Assembly: GCF_009765975.1 (NCBI RefSeq)
Contig: NZ_LMUJ01000042.1
Location: 285,599-332,646 of the forward strand
Source of the DNA: Acidisphaera sp. S103
Lineage (GTDB): Bacteria; Pseudomonadota; Alphaproteobacteria; Acetobacterales; Acetobacteraceae
Reading direction: 5' to 3'
Length of the DNA stretch: 47,048 nucleotides
Part shown: in pieces, positions 1 to 7,666 of the stretch
Position numbering within the stretch: position 1 is the first letter of the stretch
Layout: every line of letters begins with the position of its first letter
Translations under genes and position numbers: made by a program
The notes under the pieces: model-generated
Seen by the model: only the letters and a program-made list of their open reading frames with translations
Told to the model about the DNA's origin: nothing
The model's database searches: none

Positions 1-486
1 ATCCGGAAGGTCGGGCGACTGATCGGTCTGCTTGAGCCACGCCGCCCTGGCCGCGGGGTCATCCGGATCGAAGTGGATGTCCACCCGGACCCCATCGACC
101 TTCCTGGTGAGTATGTTCAGGTACGAGTACAGCGGCACGGTGACGTGCAGCACGTTTGACGCCGACCACGCGACGAGGGGACGCTCGTCCACATAGCCTC
201 CAGTGTCGACGCCGACCACCTGGATGTCTCGAAGTGGGGGTTTTGTTGCAATAAGCCGAACGCCAACCACGACGTCGGATCCCGCTAAAAACCCCACGTC
301 GCACGTGGACTCCTCGTTGACCGCGAGCCACGCGCCACCTGGAGAGGGCAATCGATTGAGCACAACAGTCGTGCAACCCGGTTTCACCGCATCCCACAAC
401 ATCGACAGACCATAAGCGACCGCCGTGAGTAGTCCGAGGGCCACCAGGCAGCCCGGGCGACGGTAGAAGCGCGGCGGCGATTTCAT
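1..486 (-). CDS. Hypothetical membrane-anchored protein (3' end outside window)
   Basis: A reading frame of 162 codons opens at the ATG at 486 and is still open at the window edge, so the gene is partial. The N-terminus is basic (MKSPPRFYRR), followed by one hydrophobic stretch at about residues 12-30, which suggests a signal anchor with the rest in the periplasm. The start lies one base beyond the stop of the gene at 488-760, so the two are almost certainly cotranscribed and translationally coupled. The remainder contains two cysteines and a beta-rich, valine-rich region but no motif I recognise. Function unknown. Confidence 0.55.
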   Translation of the reverse strand, partial: MKSPPRFYRRPGCLVALGLLTAVAYGLSMLWDAVKPGCTTVVLNRLPSPGGAWLAVNEESTCDVGFLAGSDVVVGVRLIATKPPLRDIQVVGVDTGGYVDERPLVAWSASNVLHVTVPLYSYLNILTRKVDGVRVDIHFDPDDPAARAAWLKQTDQSPDLPD

Positions 487-487
487 T

Positions 488-760
488 TCAGGGCTTCGAT
501 TTCGCGATGAACTCGCCGGACTGATGGAGTTGATAACCAAGGTCGATGTTCTGAACGTTGCTTACTGGAAGATGGGTGTATACATTGTCCATCCGCCCGC
601 TGTCTTTGAAATTACTGGTCATCGCCACCAGGTTTTCAGTCTCTAGAATTTCCTCTTTGGGTATCCCATTCGCAGCGGCGTCCTCACCTTCATGCACCAG
701 CACCGCTCGGATCGATATCCGATTGTGCGCCGGTATTTTGTCCAATGGGTTATCGCTCAT
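488..760 (-). CDS. Hypothetical 90-aa protein
   Basis: Small soluble protein of 90 residues, acidic in the middle, with no signal peptide or membrane segment. The ATG at 760 has no clear Shine-Dalgarno upstream, so the start is uncertain. Its stop codon is one base from the start of the next minus-strand gene, which argues for a real two-gene unit. GC is lower than in the neighbouring ompA-like operon. I do not recognise a family. Confidence 0.45.
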   Translation of the reverse strand: MSDNPLDKIPAHNRISIRAVLVHEGEDAAANGIPKEEILETENLVAMTSNFKDSGRMDNVYTHLPVSNVQNIDLGYQLHQSGEFIAKSKP

Positions 761-1108
761 GACGCTACGTTTGGATGTTCCTCATACGTTCTTATCGTGC
801 TTCATCGCTTCGGGCAAGCAATATTGCCATGGTTCGGGGTAATCGGGTGAACCCGAGCCCCTGCCAGCGGCCCTTGTCGCAGACTCCGGCCGATCGCCAT
901 CGGGCTGGTGTCTCCAGGCCAACCGTTCCAGCAATTGCCGTGGCAGGTGGCCCGGACTGCCGTCCATCCGCCTTCATCCGCTCCGGGTGCCATTCCTGGC
1001 TGGCAAAGCCACACAGTCTGGCGGGTCAGCGCGCGGCGGCCGCTTCATCCGATTGCTTACAGGATGGTTCATTGAACGGAACAGCGGGTTCCGCTACCAA
1101 TCGTTTCC
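761..1108. other. Divergent intergenic region
   Basis: This 348-bp spacer lies between the minus-strand pair ending at 760 and the plus-strand operon starting at 1109, so it should carry both promoters. Overlapping open frames here have poor codon character and are shadows. The only structure I see is a short hairpin, TCGGGT-ga-ACCCGA, near 845-858. I cannot name a convincing -35/-10 pair. Confidence 0.4.
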
Positions 1109-1885
1109 ATGCGCCCATTGCCGATCCTAAGTGCCATTTTGCTGACCGCGGCAACCCCCGTATTCGCCCAGGTCACGGTCGATCTGCATGCCCTGCAGGC
1201 GCTGCCGGACCATCCGGCGGCCAGCCGTCCAGCCCGACCCATGCCCGCACCGGTTGTCCCGAAACACCCCACCGTCGCGACCCGGCAGGCACCCGCGACA
1301 CCGGCGCCGCAGCCCGCAAAGCCGGAAAGCGCCCCGAAAACGGCTTCCGTCGCACCGGCCGCCCCGGCACCGCAGCCCACGATGCCGGAAAACGTCCCCA
1401 ATACCGCCTCCATCGCACCGATCGCACCGCCACCGCCGGTCGCCGGCGCGAAACCGCCGACCCCACCGCCGGTTTCCGCCAAAGCCGCGACCGAGGCCGC
1501 GCCGACCACCACCGGTCTGCGCCTGACGTTCGCGCCGGGCGAATCCGACCTCAGCCCCGAGAGCAGCGCGTCGATCAAGCAACTGACCGCGGGCGGTCCA
1601 CTGGGAGATATGACAACGTTCAACGTCCTGGCCTACGCGCCCGGCAAGGCGGACGATCCGTCCACCGCGCGCCGGGTTTCACTGTCCCGGGCGATGGCGG
1701 TGCGCAGCGCGCTGGTCGCCGATGGCGTGCCATCCGCCCGCATCTTCGTTCGCGCGCTGGGTGAGCAATTTGGAAGCGGCCCGCCCGACCGGGTGGACAT
1801 CAGCGTGATGGGCGCCAACGCGCCCACCAGCACCAGTTCGGCCAGCACCAGTTCGGCCAGCACCCCCACGGCGGCTGCGCGATGA
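1109..1885 (+). CDS. OmpA-like exported protein with proline-rich linker
   Basis: 258 aa. Residues 1-20 form a signal peptide ending AATPVFA. A proline/alanine-rich linker of about 100 residues follows. The C-terminal domain begins near residue 137 with LTFAPGESDLSP and matches the OmpA/MotB fold: a strand, then a helix with a duplicated RR, ending in the PDRVDISV strand that normally contacts peptidoglycan. It is the first gene of a three-gene operon and overlaps the next gene by four bases (ATGA). Likely role: a periplasmic peptidoglycan-associated partner of the channel encoded downstream. The tail consists of two copies of a five-residue STSSA-like repeat. Family assignment is good; the exact role is inferred. 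Confidence 0.8.
   Translation: MRPLPILSAILLTAATPVFAQVTVDLHALQALPDHPAASRPARPMPAPVVPKHPTVATRQAPATPAPQPAKPESAPKTASVAPAAPAPQPTMPENVPNTASIAPIAPPPPVAGAKPPTPPPVSAKAATEAAPTTTGLRLTFAPGESDLSPESSASIKQLTAGGPLGDMTTFNVLAYAPGKADDPSTARRVSLSRAMAVRSALVADGVPSARIFVRALGEQFGSGPPDRVDISVMGANAPTSTSSASTSSASTPTAAAR
1831..1860 (+). repeat. Perfect 2 x 15-bp tandem repeat
   Basis: The unit CACCAGTTCGGCCAG occurs twice head to tail and encodes a repeated Ser/Thr/Ala tail in the OmpA-like protein. It is a likely slippage site that changes tail length without breaking the frame. Confidence 0.85.
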
Positions 1886-3024
1886 CCCGCCCGTCCGGCT
1901 ACCTGATCCGGATGCTGGTTTTCCTTTTGGCGGTCGGCACCGTCGCCGGGCTGTTGTCGCCCGTGCTGATCACCGCGTTCTACCATAATCCCGAGCTGAA
2001 CAGCTTCATCCTGCTGGTCCTGTTGCTGGGGATCTGCTGGAACCTGCGTCAGGTGCTGCGCTTGCGGCCGGAAGTGACCTGGCTGGAAACCTACCAGACC
2101 GCGCGCAGCCGGCTGGCCGCCCTGCCCTCACCCAAGCTGCTGGCACCGATGGCCAGCATGCTGGCGATGCGCGAAGGCCGAACCAGCAACGAAACGCGGC
2201 ACTTCACCCTGTCCGCGACCGCCATGCGCAGCCTGCTGGACAGCATCGCCTCCCGCCTCGACGAAAGCCGCGAGTTGTCGCGCTACATGACCGGTCTGCT
2301 GATCTTCCTCGGTCTGCTCGGGACGTTCTGGGGACTGCTGAACACGGTGACCTCGGTGTCGGACGTCATCGGCGGCATGACGCTGGGCAACGGCGACATG
2401 AACCTGATGTTCGACCAGTTGAAGACTGGCCTTGCCCGGCCGCTCGCCGGCATGGGAACGGCGTTTTCGGCCAGCATGTATGGCCTGTCCGGCGCGCTGG
2501 TGCTGGGCTTCCTGGATCTGACCGCCGGCCAGGCACAGAACCGATTCTTCAATGAACTGGAGGAATGGCTCGCCGGCCTGACGCGGCTGTCGTCCGGCAT
2601 CCTGTCGGAAGGCGAAGGGTCCGTCCCGGTCTATGTCCAGGCCCTGCTGGAGCAGACCGCCGAGAACATGGAGAGCATGCAGCGCGTACTGGTGCAGGAC
2701 GGGGAAAACCGATCCCAGGCCAACCAGGCCGTCAACACGTTGAACGAACGGCTGGGGGCGTTGGCCGACACCATGCGCGCCAATCAGCACCTGATGCTGC
2801 GGATCGCCGAGACGCAAACCGTGCTGGGACCGGCGTTGCAACGGCTGGGGGATCTGCAAGGCGGTGACGAGGTCAGCCGCGGCCATCTGCGCAATATCGA
2901 GATGGCTTTGCAGCGGCTGCTGGCGGAGAGCGAGCAAGGGCGGTCGCGGGCCACCACGGATTTGCGCAACGATTTGCGGCTGTTGACCCGCACGGTCGCC
3001 GCCCTGGCCGAACCGCCGCGGTAG
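1882..3024 (+). CDS. MotA/TolQ/ExbB-type inner-membrane proton channel protein
   Basis: 380 aa. There are two N-terminal membrane helices (about 10-30 and 38-57), a cytoplasmic segment, then two helices with the family signatures GLLGTFWGLLNTV and GMGTAFSASMYGLSGA. A C-terminal helical tail of about 150 residues may reach into the cytoplasm. In this superfamily (MotA, TolQ, ExbB, ZorA) such subunits form a pentamer around two copies of a MotB/TolR/ExbD partner and convert proton flow into motion. The partner is the next gene, six bases downstream. No flagellar, Tol or TonB genes are nearby, so this is a separate motor family. The start overlaps the ompA-like stop. Confidence 0.8.
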   Translation: MTRPSGYLIRMLVFLLAVGTVAGLLSPVLITAFYHNPELNSFILLVLLLGICWNLRQVLRLRPEVTWLETYQTARSRLAALPSPKLLAPMASMLAMREGRTSNETRHFTLSATAMRSLLDSIASRLDESRELSRYMTGLLIFLGLLGTFWGLLNTVTSVSDVIGGMTLGNGDMNLMFDQLKTGLARPLAGMGTAFSASMYGLSGALVLGFLDLTAGQAQNRFFNELEEWLAGLTRLSSGILSEGEGSVPVYVQALLEQTAENMESMQRVLVQDGENRSQANQAVNTLNERLGALADTMRANQHLMLRIAETQTVLGPALQRLGDLQGGDEVSRGHLRNIEMALQRLLAESEQGRSRATTDLRNDLRLLTRTVAALAEPPR

Positions 3025-3030
3025 CCGGAC

Positions 3031-4332
3031 ATGCCAGCGCGCATCCGCAGGCACGGCGGCAACGGACTGGATGCATGGCCCGGCTATGTGGACGCGCTGT
3101 CCACGCTGCTGATGGTCATCATCTTCGTCCTGCTGGTCTTCGTGCTGGCACAGGCCTTCCTGACCGTGGCGCTGTCCGGCCGCAGCCACGAACTGGACAA
3201 GGCCAACCAGCAACTCTCCGCGCTTGCCGACGAGTTGTCGCTGGAACGTGGAAAATCGTCGGAATTGCAGGTTTCCGTATCGCAACTCAGCCAGCAATTG
3301 GCGGCGAGCGCGGCGGCGCGTGACAAGCTGACATCGCAAGTCGCGGACGCGAACCTGCGGGTGCAGGCTGCGACCGTGGCCAACACGCGGCTGCAATCGC
3401 AGGTGACCACGGCCAATGGCCAGGCCAACGCTGCCCAGGCGCAACTGGCCGATGCGCAAAACCAGCTCGCCGAGATGAAAAAACAGATTGCCGACCTCGA
3501 TCGGACGGTCTCGGTCGACAAGGACACGTTGCAAGCGAAACTGTCGGATCTGGCAACGCTGACGAACGAGGCCAAGGCGCTGGCGGCCCTGCGGGACGAA
3601 CTGGAGAAGCAGGCCCAGGATGCCGCCGCCAATGCAATGACCGAGCAGCAACGGCGGCAGGCGGTCGAGTTGCAACTGGGCGATGAAAAGAAGTTCGGTG
3701 ACAGCGCCCGCGCGCAGATCGCGCTGCTGAACCAGCAGATCGAGCAGTTGAAGAACCAGCTTTCGTCGATTGCGGCCACCCTGGATGTGACGCAGAAGCA
3801 GAGCAAGGACAAGGACGTTCAGATCGCCAACCTGGGCCAGAAACTGAACGTCGCGCTGGCGGCGAAGGTGGAGGAATTGCAGCAATACCGCAGCGAGTTC
3901 TTCGGCAAGCTGCGGACGCTTCTGGCCAACCGCTCCGGCATCACCATCGTCGGCGATCGCTTCGTGTTCCAGAGCGAGGTGCTGTTCCCCGTGGGCAGCG
4001 CCGACCTGAGCCAGGCCGGCGTGGCGCAGATGACGACACTGGCCGTGACGATCAAGGACATCGCGACGGAGATTCCACCCGATTTGCACTGGGTGCTGCG
4101 GGTGGACGGGCACACCGATCCACAACCGGTGAAGGGGGGACAATTTGCCTCCAACTGGGAACTATCGGCCGAACGTGCGATCACAGTGGTGAAGCTGCTG
4201 ATCGCCGATGGCGTGCCGGCGGAGCACCTGGCAGCGACGGCGTTCGGTGAATACCAACCGTTCGGGACGGGGGATACGCCGGACGCCTATGCCAAGGACC
4301 GGCGTATCGAGCTGCGGCTGACGGACCGGTAA
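3031..4332 (+). CDS. MotB-like protein: one TM, long coiled coil, OmpA peptidoglycan-binding domain
   Basis: 433 aa. One N-terminal membrane helix (about 22-44) is preceded by YVDALSTLL, where Asp21 sits at the proton-binding position of MotB, TolR and ExbD. Residues 50-285 are a Gln/Ala/Leu-rich periplasmic coiled coil, far longer than in MotB or TolR. The C-terminal OmpA domain shows FQSEVLFPVGSADLS, VDGHTDPQPV, SNWELSAERA and RRIELRLTDR, all typical of peptidoglycan binding. It is the last gene of the operon with the OmpA-like and MotA-like genes. The long coiled coil suggests that force or a signal is carried well into the periplasm. The process served is unknown. Confidence 0.85.
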   Translation: MPARIRRHGGNGLDAWPGYVDALSTLLMVIIFVLLVFVLAQAFLTVALSGRSHELDKANQQLSALADELSLERGKSSELQVSVSQLSQQLAASAAARDKLTSQVADANLRVQAATVANTRLQSQVTTANGQANAAQAQLADAQNQLAEMKKQIADLDRTVSVDKDTLQAKLSDLATLTNEAKALAALRDELEKQAQDAAANAMTEQQRRQAVELQLGDEKKFGDSARAQIALLNQQIEQLKNQLSSIAATLDVTQKQSKDKDVQIANLGQKLNVALAAKVEELQQYRSEFFGKLRTLLANRSGITIVGDRFVFQSEVLFPVGSADLSQAGVAQMTTLAVTIKDIATEIPPDLHWVLRVDGHTDPQPVKGGQFASNWELSAERAITVVKLLIADGVPAEHLAATAFGEYQPFGTGDTPDAYAKDRRIELRLTDR

Positions 4333-4437
4333 AAGGCCGCGGCCAGCCTCATTAAATCGGCCATTGTCGGCGGGGAATTGTCTGTGCCGCCGTCCTGCCG
4401 CATCGCATACCAGCGGCCGCTAAAATCAAAGGCGTGG

Positions 4438-4459
4438 ATGGTGGGCCTTCGCCCACCAT
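4438..4459. repeat. REP-type palindrome
   Basis: A perfect nine-bp inverted repeat (ATGGTGGGC-cttc-GCCCACCAT) lies downstream of the MotB-like gene. Its context, ggcgtggatgg before and gacgg after, matches the second unit of the repeats at 25003-25140 and 31741-31878. It is therefore one copy of a dispersed family, though it may also serve as a terminator here. Confidence 0.65.
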
Positions 4460-4501
4460 GACGGTTGCACGGCGGCTGGTATCATGGCCCAGAAAAGCTG
4501 A

Positions 4502-4527
4502 AGGCCCCGGACATAAGCCCGGGGCCT
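4502..4527 (-). terminator. Probable terminator of the 21-codon gene
   Basis: A perfect nine-bp stem (AGGCCCCGG / CCGGGGCCT) with an eight-nt loop lies 40 bases downstream of the small minus-strand ORF. On the minus strand it is followed by TTCAGCTTTTCT, a weak T-rich tail. Confidence 0.55.
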
Positions 4528-4566
4528 CCACATTGTTGTGACTGTCCGTTGCCGGACCGGAGTATT

Positions 4567-4632
4567 CTAAGCCGACGTCTTCGCGCCGGCGATCCAGGTC
4601 ATGGCAAGGGTTGCCACCAAACAATGAGACAC
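4567..4632 (-). CDS. 21-aa peptide gene with an extreme Shine-Dalgarno
   Basis: A GTG at 4632 opens a 21-codon frame reading (M)SHCLVATLAMTWIAGAKTSA before TAG. Directly upstream is AAAGGAGGTGATCC, a complement to essentially the whole 3' tail of 16S rRNA. This is much stronger than any other ribosome binding site I noticed in the window. A terminator-like hairpin follows 40 bases downstream. The peptide has a short hydrophobic core and one Cys. No function is known to me. The alternative is that the site acts in the RNA (ribosome capture) rather than through the peptide. No promoter could be named with confidence. Confidence 0.5.
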   Translation of the reverse strand: MSHCLVATLAMTWIAGAKTSA

Positions 4633-4849
4633 AGGATCACCTCCTTTCAGTTGTTGCTACGACCCCGGTAGTGTGCGCCCGATTCGCGCGATCTGGCAAG
4701 AAAATCAGGCAACACCTCAAAACCCGCCGTGCGGCGATCACGGGATCAGACCCGCATGACGCCCCAGAATGCTGGCGACCATCCCCGAGCCCAGCATCCA
4801 CAATGGATTGCGTCCGGTGGCAAAAATGGACACCGCCGTGCCCGAGGAA

Positions 4850-4999
4850 ATGACAACCGTCAGCAGGCTGGCGGATGAATCGGTGACGACCGTGGCGTTG
4901 GACCTGGACTACGGCAGTCCGGCGACGTTCACCGCCATGTTCAAGCGCATTCTCGGTGCCGCCCCGAGTCACTATCTATCGCCGATCGGCGTGGGATAA
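4850..4999 (+). pseudogene. AraC-family regulator remnant (C-terminal HTH only)
   Basis: The frame encodes a stretch reading VALDLDYGSPATFTAMFKR and ending APSHYL. This is the second helix-turn-helix and recognition helix typical of AraC/XylS regulators, with its usual C-terminal proline-x-x-tyrosine ending. The rest of the family's roughly 100-residue DNA-binding domain and its ligand domain are missing, so it is a fossil. It sits just upstream of the alcohol dehydrogenase operon, which an intact copy may once have regulated. Confidence 0.55.
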
Positions 5000-5083
5000 C
5001 GTCGCCGATCCGGCGCGGGACGATGTTGTTCGGCGGCGTGGTTTCTGCTGGACTGCCGGCCAACGTTGAAGGAGGGAACACCG

Positions 5084-6253
5084 ATGATCCGCGGCACCCA
5101 TCGCTATCCGCCCATGGACCGGGTGATCTATGGCATCCCGCTGGCCGAGGCGTTGGCCGAGGAGGTCGCCCGTCTTGACGCCCGTGCGGTCTATGTCATG
5201 GCGAGCGGCACGCTCAATCGCGAGACGGATGTGATCGACGGCGTGCGCCGGGTGCTGGGCAACCGGCTGGCCGGGGTGTGCGCGAAAATTGGCGCCCACA
5301 CGCCGCGCGTCGATGTGGTGGCGGCGGCGAATGAAGCTCGGGCCGCGCGCGCCGACCTGATCGTGACCGTGGGCGGCGGGTCGGTGACCGATGCGGCGAA
5401 GATGGTGGGGTTGTGCCTGGGCAACGACGTCAGCGCGCCGGAGCAGCTCGACCGGTTCCGCGCGATCATTACGGCGGATGGAAAAACCGAGCGGCCGCCG
5501 ATCAAGGCGCCGGCGGTGCGGTCGGTGGATGTGCCGACGACGCTGTCGGCGGGCGAGTTCACACCGTTCGCCGGCTGCACCGATACCGTACGGCATGTGA
5601 AGGAAAGTTTCGGGCATGCGCTGATGATGCCGCAGGCGGTGATCCTCGATCCGGCGGTGACGGTCCACACGCCGGAATGGCTGTTCCTGTCGACAGGAAT
5701 ACGCGCGGTGGATCATGCGGTGGAGAGTTTGTGCTCGATCGCGCCGACGCCGTTCTCCGATGGGACTTCGTTGCAGGCGTTACGATTGCTGTCCGCCGGG
5801 CTGTCCGCGGTAAAGGCCAACCCGCAGGACCTGGAGGCTCGGTTGAACTGCCAGATGGGTGCGTGGATGTCGATCATGGGGTCGCATAACGGCGTGCCGA
5901 TGGGAGCGAGCCACGGCATCGGGCACGTGCTGGGTGGCACGGCCAATGTGCCGCATGGGTATACGTCGTGCGTGATGCTGCCGCATGTGCTGCGGTTCAA
6001 TGTGACCGCGAATGCGGACCGGCAGAAATGGGTCAGTGAGGCGTTGGGGCGGCCGGGGGACAGTGCCGGCGATGCGGTGGCGGCGCTGATCGCCGGGCTG
6101 GGATTGCCGGGGACTCTGCGTGATGTCGGGGTGAATCCGGAGCAGTTGGACGGGATCGCGGTTGGATCGATGCATGACCGCTGGGTGCATACCAACCCCA
6201 GAAAGATCGACGGACCGCCGGCGGTGCGGGCACTGCTGGACGCCGCCTGGTAG
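5084..6253 (+). CDS. Iron-containing alcohol dehydrogenase / maleylacetate reductase-like
   Basis: 389 aa. The NAD-binding signature GGGSVTDAAK is at about residues 97-106. SAGEFTPFAGCTD and the metal-binding GASHGIGHVLGG follow, as in group III (iron-type) alcohol dehydrogenases and maleylacetate reductases. The enzyme should oxidise or reduce a small alcohol, aldehyde or keto acid with NAD(P)H in the cytoplasm. I chose the ATG at 5084 because GAAGGAGGG lies seven bases upstream; an upstream TTG at 5066 overlaps that site. The aminotransferase begins 42 bases downstream, so the two are probably cotranscribed and act on related substrates. The substrate cannot be read from sequence. Confidence 0.85.
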   Translation: MIRGTHRYPPMDRVIYGIPLAEALAEEVARLDARAVYVMASGTLNRETDVIDGVRRVLGNRLAGVCAKIGAHTPRVDVVAAANEARAARADLIVTVGGGSVTDAAKMVGLCLGNDVSAPEQLDRFRAIITADGKTERPPIKAPAVRSVDVPTTLSAGEFTPFAGCTDTVRHVKESFGHALMMPQAVILDPAVTVHTPEWLFLSTGIRAVDHAVESLCSIAPTPFSDGTSLQALRLLSAGLSAVKANPQDLEARLNCQMGAWMSIMGSHNGVPMGASHGIGHVLGGTANVPHGYTSCVMLPHVLRFNVTANADRQKWVSEALGRPGDSAGDAVAALIAGLGLPGTLRDVGVNPEQLDGIAVGSMHDRWVHTNPRKIDGPPAVRALLDAAW

Positions 6254-6295
6254 TTATATCAGCATGGCGGCTCACCCGACCGGGAGAGTCGCAGC

Positions 6296-7666
6296 ATGAC
6301 CTACCTCGCCCCCAATTCCGTCCAGGCGCGTGACATCGCGACCATCGTCCATCCGCAGACGAACCTGGTTCGCCATATCGCGGAGGGGCCGATGGTCATC
6401 GGATCGGGCCACGGCTGCTACGTCTACGACGACAACGGCACGCAGTATCTGGATACGGCGGCGGGGTTGTGGTGCGCATCCCTGGGCTATGCGTCGGAGC
6501 GGCTGGCCAAGGTCGCGTATGAGCAGATGCGCAAGCTGGGCTACTACCATCTGTATCGCGGCACGACACACGATGTGGCCGTCGACCTGGCGGAGAAACT
6601 GCTGTCCATCGCCCCGGTGCCGATGAGCAAGGTGCTGTTCCAGTGTTCGGGGTCGGAGGCGAACGATACGGCGCTGAAACTGGTGTGGTATTACCATCAC
6701 GCCATTGGGAAACCGGAGAAGCGGAAGATCATCGGGCGGCGGATGGCGTATCATGGCAGCACGTCGGCCTCGATCAGCGCGTCGGGCAAGCCCGATATGC
6801 ATGCGGATTTCGGGCTGCCGTTTCCGGGTTTCCTGCATACCGAATATCCGCACTACTACCGTCACCACAATGAGGGCGAGTCGGAGGAGCAGTTCGCGAC
6901 GCGCATGGCCGATGCGCTGGAGCAACTGATCCTGCGCGAGGGTCCGGAGACGTGCGCGGCGTTTATTGGCGAGCCGGTGATGGGGGCGGGTGGCGGGCTG
7001 ACGCCGCCCGCGACGTATTGGGAGAAGATCCAGGCGGTCATTCGGCGGTACGACATGCTGTTCATTGCCGATGAGGTGATCTGCGGGTTTGGCCGGACCG
7101 GCAATATGTGGGGCAGCCAGACTTATGATTTGCAGCCCGACATGATCTCCTGCGCCAAAGCGCTGTCGGCGGGGATGCAGCCGATCTCGGCGCTGATGAT
7201 CAATGAGCGTGTGTTCGAGGCGATGCTGGATGAGAGCCGGAAGCTGGGGAATTTCGCGCACGGCTTCACCTACGCCGGGCACCCGGTAACGACGGCGGTG
7301 GCGATGGAGACGCTGCGTATCTACGAGGATATGGATATGCTGGGGCACGTCCAGCGGGTCGGGCCGTATCTGCAGGAGAAGCTGGGGACACTGGCCGATC
7401 ATCCGCTGGTGGGCGAGGTTCGCGGTGTCGGGCTGCTGACGGGGATCGAGATGGTGGCCGACAAAGCGACGCGGGCGCAGTTCGATCCGGGGCGCCAGGT
7501 TGGGGCGACGGTGGACAAGCATGCTCGTAAGCATGGGCTGATCACGCGGTTCGTCGGCGATCGGGTGGCATTTTCTCCGCCGCTGATCATCACCGAGGCG
7601 GAAATCGATGAGGCGGTGACACGGATTACCCGGGCGATGGATGATACGTGGGCGGAGGTCAGGTAG
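6296..7666 (+). CDS. Class III PLP-dependent aminotransferase
   Basis: 456 aa. Hallmarks of the fold-type I omega-transaminase group are present in order: CSGSEANDTALKL (119-129), GEPVMGAGGG (225-234), FIADEVICGFGRTG (256-269, with Asp259 pairing the pyridine nitrogen) and ISCAKALSAG (284-293) with the Schiff-base Lys288. Members move amino groups between omega-amino acids, amines or polyamines and pyruvate or 2-oxoglutarate. The gene lies behind the iron-type alcohol dehydrogenase, suggesting a short pathway that interconverts alcohol, aldehyde and amine. Its 3' end overlaps the convergent MinD-like gene by eight bases. Confidence 0.9.
   Translation: MTYLAPNSVQARDIATIVHPQTNLVRHIAEGPMVIGSGHGCYVYDDNGTQYLDTAAGLWCASLGYASERLAKVAYEQMRKLGYYHLYRGTTHDVAVDLAEKLLSIAPVPMSKVLFQCSGSEANDTALKLVWYYHHAIGKPEKRKIIGRRMAYHGSTSASISASGKPDMHADFGLPFPGFLHTEYPHYYRHHNEGESEEQFATRMADALEQLILREGPETCAAFIGEPVMGAGGGLTPPATYWEKIQAVIRRYDMLFIADEVICGFGRTGNMWGSQTYDLQPDMISCAKALSAGMQPISALMINERVFEAMLDESRKLGNFAHGFTYAGHPVTTAVAMETLRIYEDMDMLGHVQRVGPYLQEKLGTLADHPLVGEVRGVGLLTGIEMVADKATRAQFDPGRQVGATVDKHARKHGLITRFVGDRVAFSPPLIITEAEIDEAVTRITRAMDDTWAEVR

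Noticed and set aside
2128..4143. A 671-codon frame on the minus strand
   Set aside because: It lies antisense to the MotA-like and MotB-like genes, is full of His/Arg/Gln typical of shadow frames in GC-rich DNA, and has no recognisable domain.
1109..4332. Zorya-type anti-phage system
   Set aside because: ZorA/ZorB-like parts exist, but no ZorC, ZorD or ZorE gene is present, and the long tail is on the MotB-like protein, not on the channel protein.
4621..4650. Fragment of the 16S rRNA 3' end on the plus strand
   Set aside because: Only about 15 bases match (GGATCACCTCCTTTC) and the conserved sequence just before is absent. A strong Shine-Dalgarno on the minus strand explains it better.
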